DNA of 64,000 bases from Streptomyces dengpaensis. Its GTDB lineage: Bacteria; Actinomycetota; Actinomycetes; Streptomycetales; Streptomycetaceae. Each line of letters begins with the position of its first letter. Within the stretch, counting starts at the first letter, position 1. Below the pieces are notes generated by a model that was given only the letters and a program-made list of their open reading frames with translations, was not told where the DNA came from and did no database searches. The translations under genes and the position numbers were made by a program. The stretch is from contig NZ_CP026652.1 in NCBI RefSeq assembly GCF_002946835.1, forward strand, positions 4,154,001 to 4,218,000, given 5' to 3'. This document shows, piece after piece, positions 1-7,514 of this stretch.

Positions 1-207
1 AGCAATCGGCCGCTTAATAACCGCATGGCGTGGGCGTCTAGTTTCTGGTTCCCGTTACGGTGCGGCGATGTGGCAAGTACCTTCGCGACATGCCACACAG
101 ATCACTCACCTCGCGCTTCGCCGAGGCGCGAAGCAACGTCAAGGCACGCCGTCATCGCCAGTTGAGCTTTGAGGTCCGCGAGGACTTGAACATAATCAAA
201 TCTCTAG

Positions 208-239
208 TTGACATAGACGAACAAAGGCGCTTGTTCTAT
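208..239 (+). promoter_or_regulatory. Possible sigma-70 type promoter
   Basis: A perfect TTGACA hexamer at 208-213 is followed after 18 to 20 bases by the AT-rich stretch TGTTCTATT at 232-240. It would start transcription about 25 bases ahead of the GTG at 271. The -10 match is poor and the spacing long, so this is a tentative call. Confidence 0.3.
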
Positions 240-270
240 TGCCACGGCGTTCTTCGCCATAGTCTCAACG

Positions 271-774
271 GTGGCGATCATCAACCGATTCATGGAATCG
301 ATTGATCGGCGAAATCATCACGGAAAGCCGTACGATCGGGTAGTGCTCGATCTGATCTCGATCGCCGGGAAGCTTCACCAGGCGTGTGACAAGTGGCGGA
401 GTGACAAGGATGCGCAGAATATTTGCCGAGAGATAGAGAGCGTTGCGCGGGCTGCACAATATCTGGTCTCATCTTCAAGGCGTCTAGATGATGGCGATAT
501 CAATGTACGTATCGGCTTTCGTAATGAGGCGGATAGAATAGCTGAGGGGATTCGTGAACATAAGCACCTTGTGGCGCGCTCTTACTCGCCTGAGGCCTGC
601 AGTGAGGCTGCTAGATCTCTGGCTTCTGCAGCTGCAATGTTAGCCGAGGGCGACATGATCTCCATGCTTGCCCACTGCCCCGAGCCCAATGCCGCTCCGC
701 CGACCTCAGTCGCTCTTCGCCCCCAGATCAAGCCACTTATCCTGCTCTGCCAGCTTCGCGAAGACGATGACTGA
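271..774 (+). CDS. Hypothetical protein, element-borne
   Basis: This encodes a 167-residue soluble protein that I do not recognise. It is mostly helical in appearance: charged amphipathic stretches such as AQNICREIESVARAAQYLV, then an alanine-rich segment and a short proline-containing tail. No signal peptide, membrane segment or catalytic motif is visible. The GTG start is the first possible after several in-frame stops and lacks a clear ribosome-binding site. A TTA leucine codon at 640-642 would make expression depend on the bldA tRNA. The 3' end overlaps the convergent gene at 706-1497 by about 70 bases. Codon use is less GC-biased than downstream genes, in keeping with an acquired element. 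Confidence 0.5.
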   Translation: MAIINRFMESIDRRNHHGKPYDRVVLDLISIAGKLHQACDKWRSDKDAQNICREIESVARAAQYLVSSSRRLDDGDINVRIGFRNEADRIAEGIREHKHLVARSYSPEACSEAARSLASAAAMLAEGDMISMLAHCPEPNAAPPTSVALRPQIKPLILLCQLREDDD

Positions 775-1497
775 CATCAATGATGATGCGGAGCCTAGAG
801 TGATCTTCAAGATCTGCTCATCAGCCTTGCAGGGCTCGTCGCCCTCGTATCGCTCAACAGCCATGATGTGCTGAAGTGGGATGACGTGGATATCACCAGA
901 ATCGAGCTCAAACACGAGGGGACTCGTCGGTTCGAACCATGCTGACCCGGGGCCCGCCATGTGCTTGCGAGTGAGCATGGCGACGAGCGCTTCACCACGT
1001 GCAGTGATCCGAGCTGGAGAGGGACGACCAGACAAGTCGAAGGCCTCCACGGGTCCGCTGGGGCTGATCATCCGATACACCGTCGGCCCTAGATGCATGC
1101 CACTGACGTCAGCAGCGATAGCCCTCAATACAACACGTCGAGCAATCGCGCGGATGGCGGCACAGGCAACGATGACCACAGGCGCAAGCCAGAGAACGGT
1201 CTCGCCCTCGAACCCGACGCCGTCGCAGACCAGACCACTGGCATCACCGCCGTAACAGATGGTCCCTTCAAAATCGTGCGAGGCTGCTACGAGCCAAGCA
1301 ATCACGGCTCCCACTGTGAAGAACCACGTGGCCTGAACCACGCGTCTACCGACGCCCACGCGCCATCCCCCCATCCCCAACCAATGCCCAGACTGCTGCC
1401 ATATCCGCTCAAGCCCGAACAGCAGCACAACCGTAGCGCCCTGCTGTACAGCAGCGAAGTACAGCAACCACAGCAACCGACCATGACCGACACCCAC
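706..1497 (-). CDS. Hypothetical membrane protein, element-borne
   Basis: This 263-residue protein has three likely membrane segments in its N-terminal half, around residues 8-28, 55-73 and 100-116. A cytosolic C-terminal half of about 140 residues follows, containing patches such as DIHVIPLQHIMAVERYEGDE. No enzyme motif is recognised. The start is a GTG with no strong ribosome-binding site. The gene reads away from the attachment-site repeats and collides with the gene at 271-774. It is probably cargo of the integrated element, and its function is unknown. Confidence 0.6.
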   Translation of the reverse strand: MGVGHGRLLWLLYFAAVQQGATVVLLFGLERIWQQSGHWLGMGGWRVGVGRRVVQATWFFTVGAVIAWLVAASHDFEGTICYGGDASGLVCDGVGFEGETVLWLAPVVIVACAAIRAIARRVVLRAIAADVSGMHLGPTVYRMISPSGPVEAFDLSGRPSPARITARGEALVAMLTRKHMAGPGSAWFEPTSPLVFELDSGDIHVIPLQHIMAVERYEGDEPCKADEQILKITLGSASSLMSVIVFAKLAEQDKWLDLGAKSD

Positions 1498-1580
1498 TCT
1501 GGCGGACCGTGCGGCGGCCTCTATGACCTTCGTTGACCGATCTCTGTAGAGCTACGGATCAGAAGGTGCGGCTGTGGGCG

Positions 1581-1644
1581 CGCACCACGGCCGCACCACA
1601 AGCGCACCAGATCTAGCGGGGAACAGCGGGGAATCACGGGGAAC
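1581..1644. repeat. Two clusters of short direct repeats near the att site
   Basis: Three copies of CGCACCA(C/G) begin at 1581, 1592 and 1603, exactly 11 bases apart. Immediately after come three 10-base units, AGCGGGGAAC (1615), AGCGGGGAAT (1625) and CACGGGGAAC (1635). Helically phased repeats about 70-130 bases from a tRNA-type core look like arm sites for an integrase or excisionase. That role is inferred from position only. Confidence 0.6.
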
Positions 1645-1713
1645 CCCCGGGCACCCACGTAAGCCGCCCACCACCATTCGCCGAGGCCAGCCCTGCAACC
1701 GGCCCTAGATCAC

Positions 1714-1763
1714 ATCAGCTTCCCGAGCTGAGAGCGCGAGTTCGATTCTCGTCACCCGCTCCA
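1714..1763 (+). other. 3' half of tRNA-Gly(CCC); attachment-site copy
   Basis: The segment folds as the 3' part of a tRNA. The anticodon stem TCAGC/GCTGA (1715-1719 and 1727-1731) encloses the loop TTCCCGA with anticodon CCC. Then come a 4-base variable region, a T arm GCGAG/CTCGT with loop TTCGATT, the acceptor strand CACCCGC, discriminator T and an encoded CCA at 1761-1763. No D arm or 5' acceptor strand precedes it, so it is not a working tRNA. It is best read as the duplicated core left by site-specific integration. Confidence 0.8.
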
Positions 1764-1764
1764 G

Positions 1765-1791
1765 AAACCCCAGGTCAGCGGCCTGGGGTTT
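1765..1791 (+). terminator. Hairpin behind the tRNA fragment
   Basis: A perfect 10-base stem, AAACCCCAGG (1765-1774) with CCTGGGGTTT (1782-1791), has a 7-base loop and is followed by ATTTT. It is the kind of terminator that follows tRNA genes and was probably the original terminator of the tRNA-Gly. Confidence 0.75.
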
Positions 1792-2066
1792 ATTTTGGGC
1801 ACGGAGTCCCTGAGGCAATCGACACCTCTGTCGCCGACGCCCCCGGTTCCTCCCACCAACCAGTATTGGGCTCTCGCATTCTCATGGGACCTCGACCGTG
1901 CTGTCCTCCTCGCCCCGGAGCGGCGCAACCTGAACGCCGCCCATGCTCCCCTGCCTGCCGGCTTTGTTGTGGTTGGTGGTGTAGCCAGAGTCCGGGACGC
2001 GCGGCAGCATGAATCACCGGCAGCCAAGGGGGGCACGCCGGGCACGGACGGGGGTGAGCGCTAGCG

Positions 2067-3782
2067 ATGGGATTAGGCAGGGAGCTCGGCAAGGACGCGG
2101 ACAGTTCCGCGGCCATCGACAGCTTGTTGTTCAATGCGCCTTCCCTACCACTGGGTGTCGCGGGCGGCATGCACGGCCAGGGGGCGGAGCAGACAGAGAC
2201 GACACGGCTGTTAAGTATGGCGGCCTACCTGCGACCTGACTCCCCGGCAAAGTTCCGCACATGGCGGAAGAAAAAACGGGCCAAGCTCAAGACGAAGCTG
2301 ACGTCCGAGTCCGTGCAGAAGTGGCTGGACAAGAAACAGAAGGCGCAGAAGGACGCCGCCGCGGACGAGGTGCCCGAGAAACCACAACCGAAAGTGATCA
2401 TCGGGCACGGCTACGTTCGCTGGGTACGCAACCGCGTCGCCTCCGGCCGCCCTGTGCCATCATTCGGTTTCGAACTCACGCCGGTCATCGAGCGCTGCGC
2501 CGCCGCCGAGGATCTGCTGCATCTCCGGCGAGCCGTGATGACGCTGGCCGTACTGGCCGGACTCGCGTGTCTGCTCACCACAGCCACCGAGTTGGCCGCG
2601 GTCGTGGTGGTCGCGGGCTTATGGACCGCCTTCTATCTTGATCGGCTCCTCGCCCACCGCCGCCTCGTGCAGATGACCGGAGAATCCATCGACACGGGCA
2701 CCCGGGCACGCGGCATCACCCGGAAGAGCCGTCACGCCCTGGAAGCCGTCAGGCAGCTCAAGTTCGGGACGGTAATTCCGTACGTCACCGAGATCCGCGC
2801 GGGCAGCCCCAAATACCACTTCGTTGGAGCGGGGAAAGTCTGGTACGAGGCCCCGATCGGCATCGACGTCTTGCCTGCCCGGACAAAGCCCGAGAACGAC
2901 GACGGACCTGGCTCCCCCATCCCGGGCCCCCGCGCCAAAGATCTCTTTACCCCTCCCGGGCCGGAGCCGGCTGTCGTCAAACGGTTCACCCCGGACGAGC
3001 TGCTCGCGCATGTCGTACGCGACCTCAAGCGCGGTACCGCGCCCAGCCCCGCCTTCCACCCGGACAGCCGGCTCGAGGCGTACGGAGTCTCCGCGATCTC
3101 CGCGGAGCGCTGGAAGGGCATCACTCCCGAGCAGTGGACGTCACTGAATGTCCTTGCCGAACACGGCCCCCAGGCTGTCGGTGCGGAACGCGCCCCGAAG
3201 GTGGCCCGCCGGTTCCTGTGCGCCCGCGTCATCTCCTGGGACGGTGAACTGGCGGCCTCGGTCTTCGTGGGCTTCGCTTATGAGGACCACTACTTGAGGG
3301 TCACTGTCCGTCCCCACGTGATGAACCCTCTCCACCCCGATCTGCGCGCCGCCGACGGCGAGGCCACCGCCTCTGGCTGGTCCTGGCACCGCCGCGCCTG
3401 GCTCGCCTCGGCCGTGGACGTGGTGCTGATGTTTGTCCGGCTGTTCAACCACGGCAAGGACCGCCGACGCCCCGAACTCGACAAGCAGAAAGGGCCCGTG
3501 AGCCTGCGCGAGGCGTACTCGACCCGGTACATGGACGACATGCTCCAGTACGACGACGCACGCCGCTACATCGAGATGATGCAACGGCGCATCTTCGACT
3601 CAGTCGAGAAGTTCCTCGAGGAGCACAACGTCGACACCGGCTCCTACGTGCAGCAGACCACGGTCATTCTCCAGAACTCCGGCGTCATCAACTACGGCGA
3701 GATGGGCTCCGTACAGAACCAGCCCGGAGCCGTCGGCTCCCAGATGAACGCCCAGCCCCCGATGACAGGAGGAAAAGCGTGA
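2067..3782 (+). CDS. Membrane protein with C-terminal NYG-MG-VQNQPGA motif
   Basis: This 571-residue protein is not assignable to a known enzyme family. A basic segment at residues 62-92 precedes a hydrophobic hairpin at about 156-190, probably two membrane passes. A large cytosolic part follows, and the last 35 residues form a low-complexity Gln/Asn/Gly tail containing NYGEMGSVQNQPGA (542-555). The next gene carries the same motif near its N terminus, and the two are translationally coupled. Leucine TTA codons occur at 2211 and 2619, the second inside the membrane segment, so translation should need the bldA tRNA. The start could instead be the ATG at 2217, since the first 50 residues look poorly conserved. 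A role as a membrane-side sensor or effector of the partner is inference. Confidence 0.7.
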   Translation: MGLGRELGKDADSSAAIDSLLFNAPSLPLGVAGGMHGQGAEQTETTRLLSMAAYLRPDSPAKFRTWRKKKRAKLKTKLTSESVQKWLDKKQKAQKDAAADEVPEKPQPKVIIGHGYVRWVRNRVASGRPVPSFGFELTPVIERCAAAEDLLHLRRAVMTLAVLAGLACLLTTATELAAVVVVAGLWTAFYLDRLLAHRRLVQMTGESIDTGTRARGITRKSRHALEAVRQLKFGTVIPYVTEIRAGSPKYHFVGAGKVWYEAPIGIDVLPARTKPENDDGPGSPIPGPRAKDLFTPPGPEPAVVKRFTPDELLAHVVRDLKRGTAPSPAFHPDSRLEAYGVSAISAERWKGITPEQWTSLNVLAEHGPQAVGAERAPKVARRFLCARVISWDGELAASVFVGFAYEDHYLRVTVRPHVMNPLHPDLRAADGEATASGWSWHRRAWLASAVDVVLMFVRLFNHGKDRRRPELDKQKGPVSLREAYSTRYMDDMLQYDDARRYIEMMQRRIFDSVEKFLEEHNVDTGSYVQQTTVILQNSGVINYGEMGSVQNQPGAVGSQMNAQPPMTGGKA

Positions 3783-4162
3783 TCCGCAGCAACAGCCAGC
3801 CCTCGGGCGACAATTCCGGCATCGTGAACTACGGGTCGATGGGCAACGTCCAGAACCAGCCGGGTGCCACCAACTCCGAGCAGAACCAGACCAACACAGG
3901 CACCGGCCCGGACCAGTTGAAGGAATTCACCGCCCTGCTCGACCGCATCCGACGGCAACTGGCGGCCGAGCAAGGCCGCGTCAACGACTACCAGCAGTGC
4001 GTCGTCCTTCTCGACCTCATCGCCCAGCAACGCCTCGACGACACCGTCGGCCGCACCGTGGCGAGGGGCACGCTGGAACAGATCCTGGCCAAGTGCGACG
4101 GCATCCCCGGACTCGTTTCCCTCGTGACTTCCGCTCTCTCATTGATCGCCACCTTCTCCTGA
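3779..4162 (+). CDS. Small partner protein with N-terminal NYG-MG-VQNQPGA motif
   Basis: This 127-residue protein starts with a GTG that overlaps the stop of the previous gene in GTGA, behind a strong AGGAGG. Residues 1-40 are a Gly/Asn/Gln/Ser-rich tail containing NYGSMGNVQNQPGA (17-30), nearly the same as the C-terminal motif of the upstream protein although the DNA has diverged. Residues 46-127 form a compact helical domain with leucine and arginine heptads and a hydrophobic C terminus (LVSLVTSALSLIATF). Short disordered motifs shared by adjacent genes are known from bacterial amyloid-signalling pairs, where the motif templates assembly of receptor and effector. Whether this is one is untested. 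Confidence 0.7.
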   Translation: MIRSNSQPSGDNSGIVNYGSMGNVQNQPGATNSEQNQTNTGTGPDQLKEFTALLDRIRRQLAAEQGRVNDYQQCVVLLDLIAQQRLDDTVGRTVARGTLEQILAKCDGIPGLVSLVTSALSLIATFS

Positions 4163-4262
4163 CATCGGACAACCCGAGGGCTCGGGTCACACGGCGCGGG
4201 GACAGGGGGGCACCTGTCAGGATTACTTCCTCATCCACAACCTGTGGGGCGGCGGAAGCGCC

Positions 4263-4673
4263 TCAGGCGACGTCGTGGACGTTGTGCTCGGTCAGGTCGG
4301 ATGCGTGCCGGGCAATAGCACGGTAGTCGGCATCGTCATGGAGGACAGCCAGACCGTGGTGGGCCGCGGTGGCGGCGATGATGAGATCCACCGCCGAGGC
4401 ACTGCGATGCTCCCCGGCCTGGGCCATACGGTGTTGCACCGCGCCGATCCAGCGCCCAGCGTTCTTCGGCACCGACACGTCGGGGTAAAGATCAGTGAAC
4501 ATCTCCGCGATCTCGTCGTACTCGCGTCCGTTCCGGGCACTGTGGAGAAACTCGGCACGTTGCACATAGCAGGATGCGATGGCCGCTGCATCGATCGCGT
4601 CGTACCAGGCCGATTGCAGTTTTGGATCGCGGAGCAGCCGGACCAGGCCGGACGTGTCGAGCAAGTAGATCAC
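4263..4673 (-). CDS. vapC: VapC-type PIN-domain toxin
   Basis: This 136-residue PIN-domain ribonuclease is the toxin of a type II toxin-antitoxin pair. The four acidic residues of the metal site are visible: D6 in LLDTSG, E41 in AEFLH, D96 in SAVDLIIAA, and D113/D114 in LHDDADY. The family cleaves tRNA or rRNA. The GTG start at 4673 overlaps the antitoxin stop (GTGA). A longer upstream reading frame exists but would lie inside the antitoxin gene and is not needed. All catalytic positions are intact, so the toxin is probably active. Confidence 0.88.
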   Translation of the reverse strand: MIYLLDTSGLVRLLRDPKLQSAWYDAIDAAAIASCYVQRAEFLHSARNGREYDEIAEMFTDLYPDVSVPKNAGRWIGAVQHRMAQAGEHRSASAVDLIIAATAAHHGLAVLHDDADYRAIARHASDLTEHNVHDVA

Positions 4674-4891
4674 CGGCTGTGCTTCTCCGCCCGATGCAGA
4701 CGCTCGGCGTCCTCGACGGCACCCCACTCACGCGCACGCTCGAAGTGACGGCTGATGCGTGCCGCACGTTCCTGCTGCTCGGCGTAGAAGTTCAGAGCGA
4801 GATTGACCGCTTCCTTCTTGGTCCTGACCTTGGCCAGAGCCATGGCACGTTCCAGAGCGTCGTCGTCGATGTCGATCTGCGTCACGGACAT
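4670..4891 (-). CDS. vapB: VapB-type antitoxin
   Basis: This 73-residue antitoxin is encoded directly upstream of and overlapping vapC. The N terminus (VTQIDIDDDALERAMALAKV, then RTKKEAVNLAL) is the ribbon-helix-helix DNA-binding unit of the VapB family. The charged C-terminal part, rich in Glu and Arg, should wrap the toxin. GGGAGGTG stands a few bases before the ATG. The dyad at 4909-4946 is the expected autoregulatory operator, bound by VapB alone or as a VapBC complex. Confidence 0.88.
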   Translation of the reverse strand: MSVTQIDIDDDALERAMALAKVRTKKEAVNLALNFYAEQQERAARISRHFERAREWGAVEDAERLHRAEKHSR

Positions 4892-4908
4892 GCGGCACCT
4901 CCCGCACC

Positions 4909-4946
4909 ATGTTGGTGATGTACATAGAAGAATACGTCACCAACAT
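4909..4946 (-). promoter_or_regulatory. vapBC operator dyad
   Basis: The arms ATGTTGGTGA (4909-4918) and TCACCAACAT (4937-4946) are perfect inverted repeats separated by 18 bases of AT-rich DNA, 18 bases upstream of the vapB start codon. The position and symmetry suit a ribbon-helix-helix operator overlapping the promoter. Confidence 0.75.
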
Positions 4947-5537
4947 TCGCGGGTCCACGTCTGAGTGGTCGGCTCCCGATATGCGTTCAAGACGGCCCCC
5001 ATGCCGGCAGCGGAACTCGGTCAAGGTCTGTCGCGAACCTGCAGGTCATAGCGCCGGTTGAGGACCGCGACCGGCCCGGTCGCCAGCAGGCGGACCGCGA
5101 GAGCATCGCGCCTCGTGGCACGGTCCGATGGCGCGTCAGGATGCTGGTCCCGCATTCGACCTGTGTGGCGGCCGGGTCATCACCCGTGGAGAAAGTCGAC
5201 GGACGCCCGCCTCGGCGCCGCGGCAGAGGCGCTGGCAGTCGGGGGGCGGGGGTTTCTGGTCCTTCGGTGCGTGCCTGGGCTGGAGCTGACTTTCCACGGA
5301 GATCTCTCGGTCTTCATCGACCGTTCAGGCCGCCGGGTGGTTGAACCGGGCCGCTGAAACTACGGTTGGCGGCCTCCAGCGCGGACATACGGCACACGGC
5401 GCGGCTGACCCTCACGGGACCGGTACGGATGCTGGGCCTGGACTGGAGGTTGCGGTGCGAGGTGGAGATGTCGGGGGTGGAGTGACCCTCAGCGTCGGGA
5501 GTACGGGGGCGTCCACCATCAGCTGATAGGCGTCGCG
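4947..5537. other. Gene-free stretch upstream of the 5538 gene
   Basis: I see no credible gene here. One frame around 5220-5355 reads GLELTFHGDLSVFIDRSG and could be the end of a lost gene, but it has no start or recognisable family. Codon bias in the rest is weak. No clear promoter is visible. Confidence 0.5.
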
Positions 5538-6038
5538 ATGGCGGTGTGCGCCTGCGTCGTCAGTGCGCCGGTGGCCTTCGGCGTGCGCGGGATACCTGCC
5601 GTGGTCGACGACGCGGTGTGGAAGGTCATCCTTCTCATGCTCGGTTGCAACGTGCTCTTCGGACTGCTCGAGGCTTCCCGGCTCAAGTGGGTCAGTGAGG
5701 TTCGCACCTTCGAGGAAGCGGTTCCGCTGGACGACCCCGAAATCCTCCGACCCGCCGACTACTCCCTGCGCCACAACCTCGTCGATAAGGGCTTCCTCAC
5801 CGTGCTGCTGGTGCCGGCACTGGTCATGGGACTGACCTTGAGCCCCTGGCTGTCCCTGACCCCCCTGTGGATGTCTCTGGACTGGCTGATGCGGGCCGGC
5901 ATCGCAGCGCGCTGGGAGAAGAGGAACGCCGTGCTGTTGTGGCGGGGGCACGTCCCGGGCAGTCCGTGGGAGCTCTCGTACTCCCCGGTCAGGCCGTCGC
6001 CACCGACTCGAACCGCCACCGATACACCGCCCGAGTGA
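5538..6038 (+). CDS. Hypothetical membrane protein
   Basis: This 166-residue protein has an N-terminal hydrophobic stretch, a second at about 29-45 (VILLMLGCNVLFGLLEAS) and two more around 88-118 (FLTVLLVPALVMGLTLSPWL and following). It ends in a Pro/Thr-rich tail. It belongs to no family I recognise. The start is an ATG with a weak ribosome-binding site. The frame stays open upstream without a better start, so the N terminus may be truncated relative to relatives. No partner gene is close, and its function cannot be stated. Confidence 0.55.
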   Translation: MAVCACVVSAPVAFGVRGIPAVVDDAVWKVILLMLGCNVLFGLLEASRLKWVSEVRTFEEAVPLDDPEILRPADYSLRHNLVDKGFLTVLLVPALVMGLTLSPWLSLTPLWMSLDWLMRAGIAARWEKRNAVLLWRGHVPGSPWELSYSPVRPSPPTRTATDTPPE

Positions 6039-6474
6039 CCAACCCCCTTTCGGGCTCCGGGAGTTCGGCTCGGTCGGCGTCGTACGCGGCGTCCACCATG
6101 TGATGACCAGCAACCGGTCCCGCGGGGCCCGGAAGGTCCCGCGGCGCAGGGACGGGGCGGGCAGCTCCTGCGTGCGATCCTCGACGCCATCCAAGACCTG
6201 CTGAACTGCTGGTCCGGCACCTGCCACCGCCCCCTGCCCAGAACGTCCACCACCAGCCCAAACCCAAGAGCCAGAGCAACCTAACGGAGTCCTACTAGTC
6301 GTCGGCCGCGTACATCTGGACCGGCTGTACCCCCCCTGAGAGACCGGCCACGACGCCTACCCAGTCGCTTGCCCGCCATCAGTGCCTTACCGGAAGCTCG
6401 CGAACCTCGGCCCTGGCATGCCTGCGCCCGCGGTCCGAGACAGACGTAAGTCGCTCTCCTGCCACCACGTACTC
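6039..6474. other. Gene-free stretch before the siderophore operon
   Basis: No convincing coding region is present. A short frame near 6160-6280 reads LLRAILDAIQDLLNC and may be debris. The stretch leads into the iron box at 6475. Confidence 0.5.
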
Positions 6475-6493
6475 TTAGGCAAGCCTTAGCTAA
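6475..6493 (+). promoter_or_regulatory. Iron box (DmdR/IdeR type) for the siderophore importer
   Basis: TTAGGCAAGCCTTAGCTAA matches the 19-base actinobacterial iron-box consensus at 13 positions and keeps TTAGG and CTAA at the two ends. It lies 19 bases before the first permease gene. In Streptomyces such sites are bound by Fe(II)-loaded DmdR repressors, so the operon should be induced by iron starvation. Confidence 0.75.
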
Positions 6494-6512
6494 TTGATAC
6501 GGAGAACGGTGC

Positions 6513-7514
6513 ATGCCAGGAGCCGCAAGACGCCGCGTCGGCTGGACAGCCGCCGCCCTTCTCCTGTTGCTGGCCGTGCTGCTCAGCCTCGCGGTCGGCA
6601 GTCGTACCGTCCCTCCCTCCGAGGTCTGGGACGCTCTGGCGCACGGTGGTACGAGCGACGACGCCCAGGTCGTACGGTCGCTGCGCGTGCCGCGGACGGT
6701 CATCGGTGTGCTGGTCGGCGTCGCACTGGCCGTCGCCGGAACGGTTCTGCAGGGCATCACCCGGAACCCGATCGCCGAGCCCGGCATCCTCGGCATCAGC
6801 CAGGGTGCCTCGGTGGGCGTGGTCTTCGCCATCGCCTTTCTCGGGGTGCACACGCTGACCGGATACGTCTGGTACGCCTTCGCGGGCGCGGGAGTTGCGG
6901 CGGTCTGCATCTACGCCGTCGCCAGCAGCGGACGCGGCGGCGCGTCTCCGGTCAAGCTGGCACTGGCGGGGGCCGCGATGAACGCGTTCCTCGCCTCCGT
7001 CATCTCGGCCGTTCTCACCACCAACGCACGGGCCCTGGACGAGTTCCGGTTCTGGGACGTCGGTTCGATCAGCGGGCGGGACGCGACGATCGCGGGCCAG
7101 GTCTGGCCCTTCCTGCTCGCCGGTCTGCTGCTGGTGCTGGCCATGGCCCGCGGGCTGGACGCGCTCGCGCTCGGCGACGACATCGCGCGCGGGCTCGGCC
7201 ACAACGTCGCCCTGCTGCGCGCGACCGGCGCCCTGGGCGCGACCGTCCTGACGGGCGCCGCGGTCGCCGCGGCCGGCCCCATCGCCTTCGTCGGTCTCGC
7301 CGTACCGCACATCGCCCGCGCGCTCGTCGGACCAGCACACCGCCTGCTGCTGCCCATGGCCGCGCTGCTCGGGCCGGTGATGCTGCTCCTGGCGGACGTC
7401 CTGGGCCGGATCGTCGTACGGCCCTCGGAAGTACCGGTGGCCGTCATGGCTGCCCTGGCCGGTGTGCCGTTCCTGGTCGTGCTGGTGCGGAGGAAGGCGG
7501 TGGCGGCGGCATGA
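6513..7514 (+). CDS. Ferric-siderophore ABC permease, FecCD family (first)
   Basis: This 333-residue polytopic protein of the FecCD/BtuC family is one half of the membrane channel of an iron-chelate importer. Family signatures are [20 protein letters not shown] near residue 60, the coupling motif [19 protein letters not shown], and [17 protein letters not shown] before the last helices. About nine to ten hydrophobic segments fit the family, and the length is normal. The ATG lies 19 bases behind the iron box and has GGAGAA upstream. The stop overlaps the second permease start by 4 bases, so the genes are co-translated. The exact siderophore cannot be read from sequence. Confidence 0.92.
   Translation: MPGAARRRVGWTAAALLLLLAVLLSLAVGSRTVPPSEVWDALAHGGTSDDAQVVRSLRVPRTVIGVLVGVALAVAGTVLQGITRNPIAEPGILGISQGASVGVVFAIAFLGVHTLTGYVWYAFAGAGVAAVCIYAVASSGRGGASPVKLALAGAAMNAFLASVISAVLTTNARALDEFRFWDVGSISGRDATIAGQVWPFLLAGLLLVLAMARGLDALALGDDIARGLGHNVALLRATGALGATVLTGAAVAAAGPIAFVGLAVPHIARALVGPAHRLLLPMAALLGPVMLLLADVLGRIVVRPSEVPVAVMAALAGVPFLVVLVRRKAVAAA

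Larger units (their letters stand above)
1..1713. mobile_element. Right end of an integrated element in tRNA-Gly(CCC)
   Basis: The stretch left of the partial tRNA at 1714-1763 is visibly poorer in G+C than the rest of the window and carries two genes without recognisable family. A 3' tRNA fragment that lacks its 5' half, preceded by clustered direct repeats, is the standard scar at the distal end of a tyrosine-integrase element. Because the fragment reads on the plus strand, the element should lie to its left, and the intact tRNA and integrase should lie beyond position 1. This placement is inference; no integrase or replication gene is visible in the window. Confidence 0.6.

Noticed and set aside
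60..305. 81-codon frame at the left edge
   Set aside because: It has no family, overlaps the better-supported gene at 271, and a possible promoter at 208 lies inside it.
1714..1763. Functional tRNA gene
   Set aside because: The acceptor 5' strand and D arm are missing; only the 3' part from the anticodon stem is present.
1795..2064. 89-codon frame after the tRNA fragment
   Set aside because: Its composition is unlike real proteins here, it has no ribosome-binding site, and a terminator lies at its beginning.
5058..5357. Possible short gene with LTFHGDLSVFIDRSG
   Set aside because: It has no ribosome-binding site and an Arg-rich unnatural N-terminal half, and no family could be recognised; kept only as possible debris.
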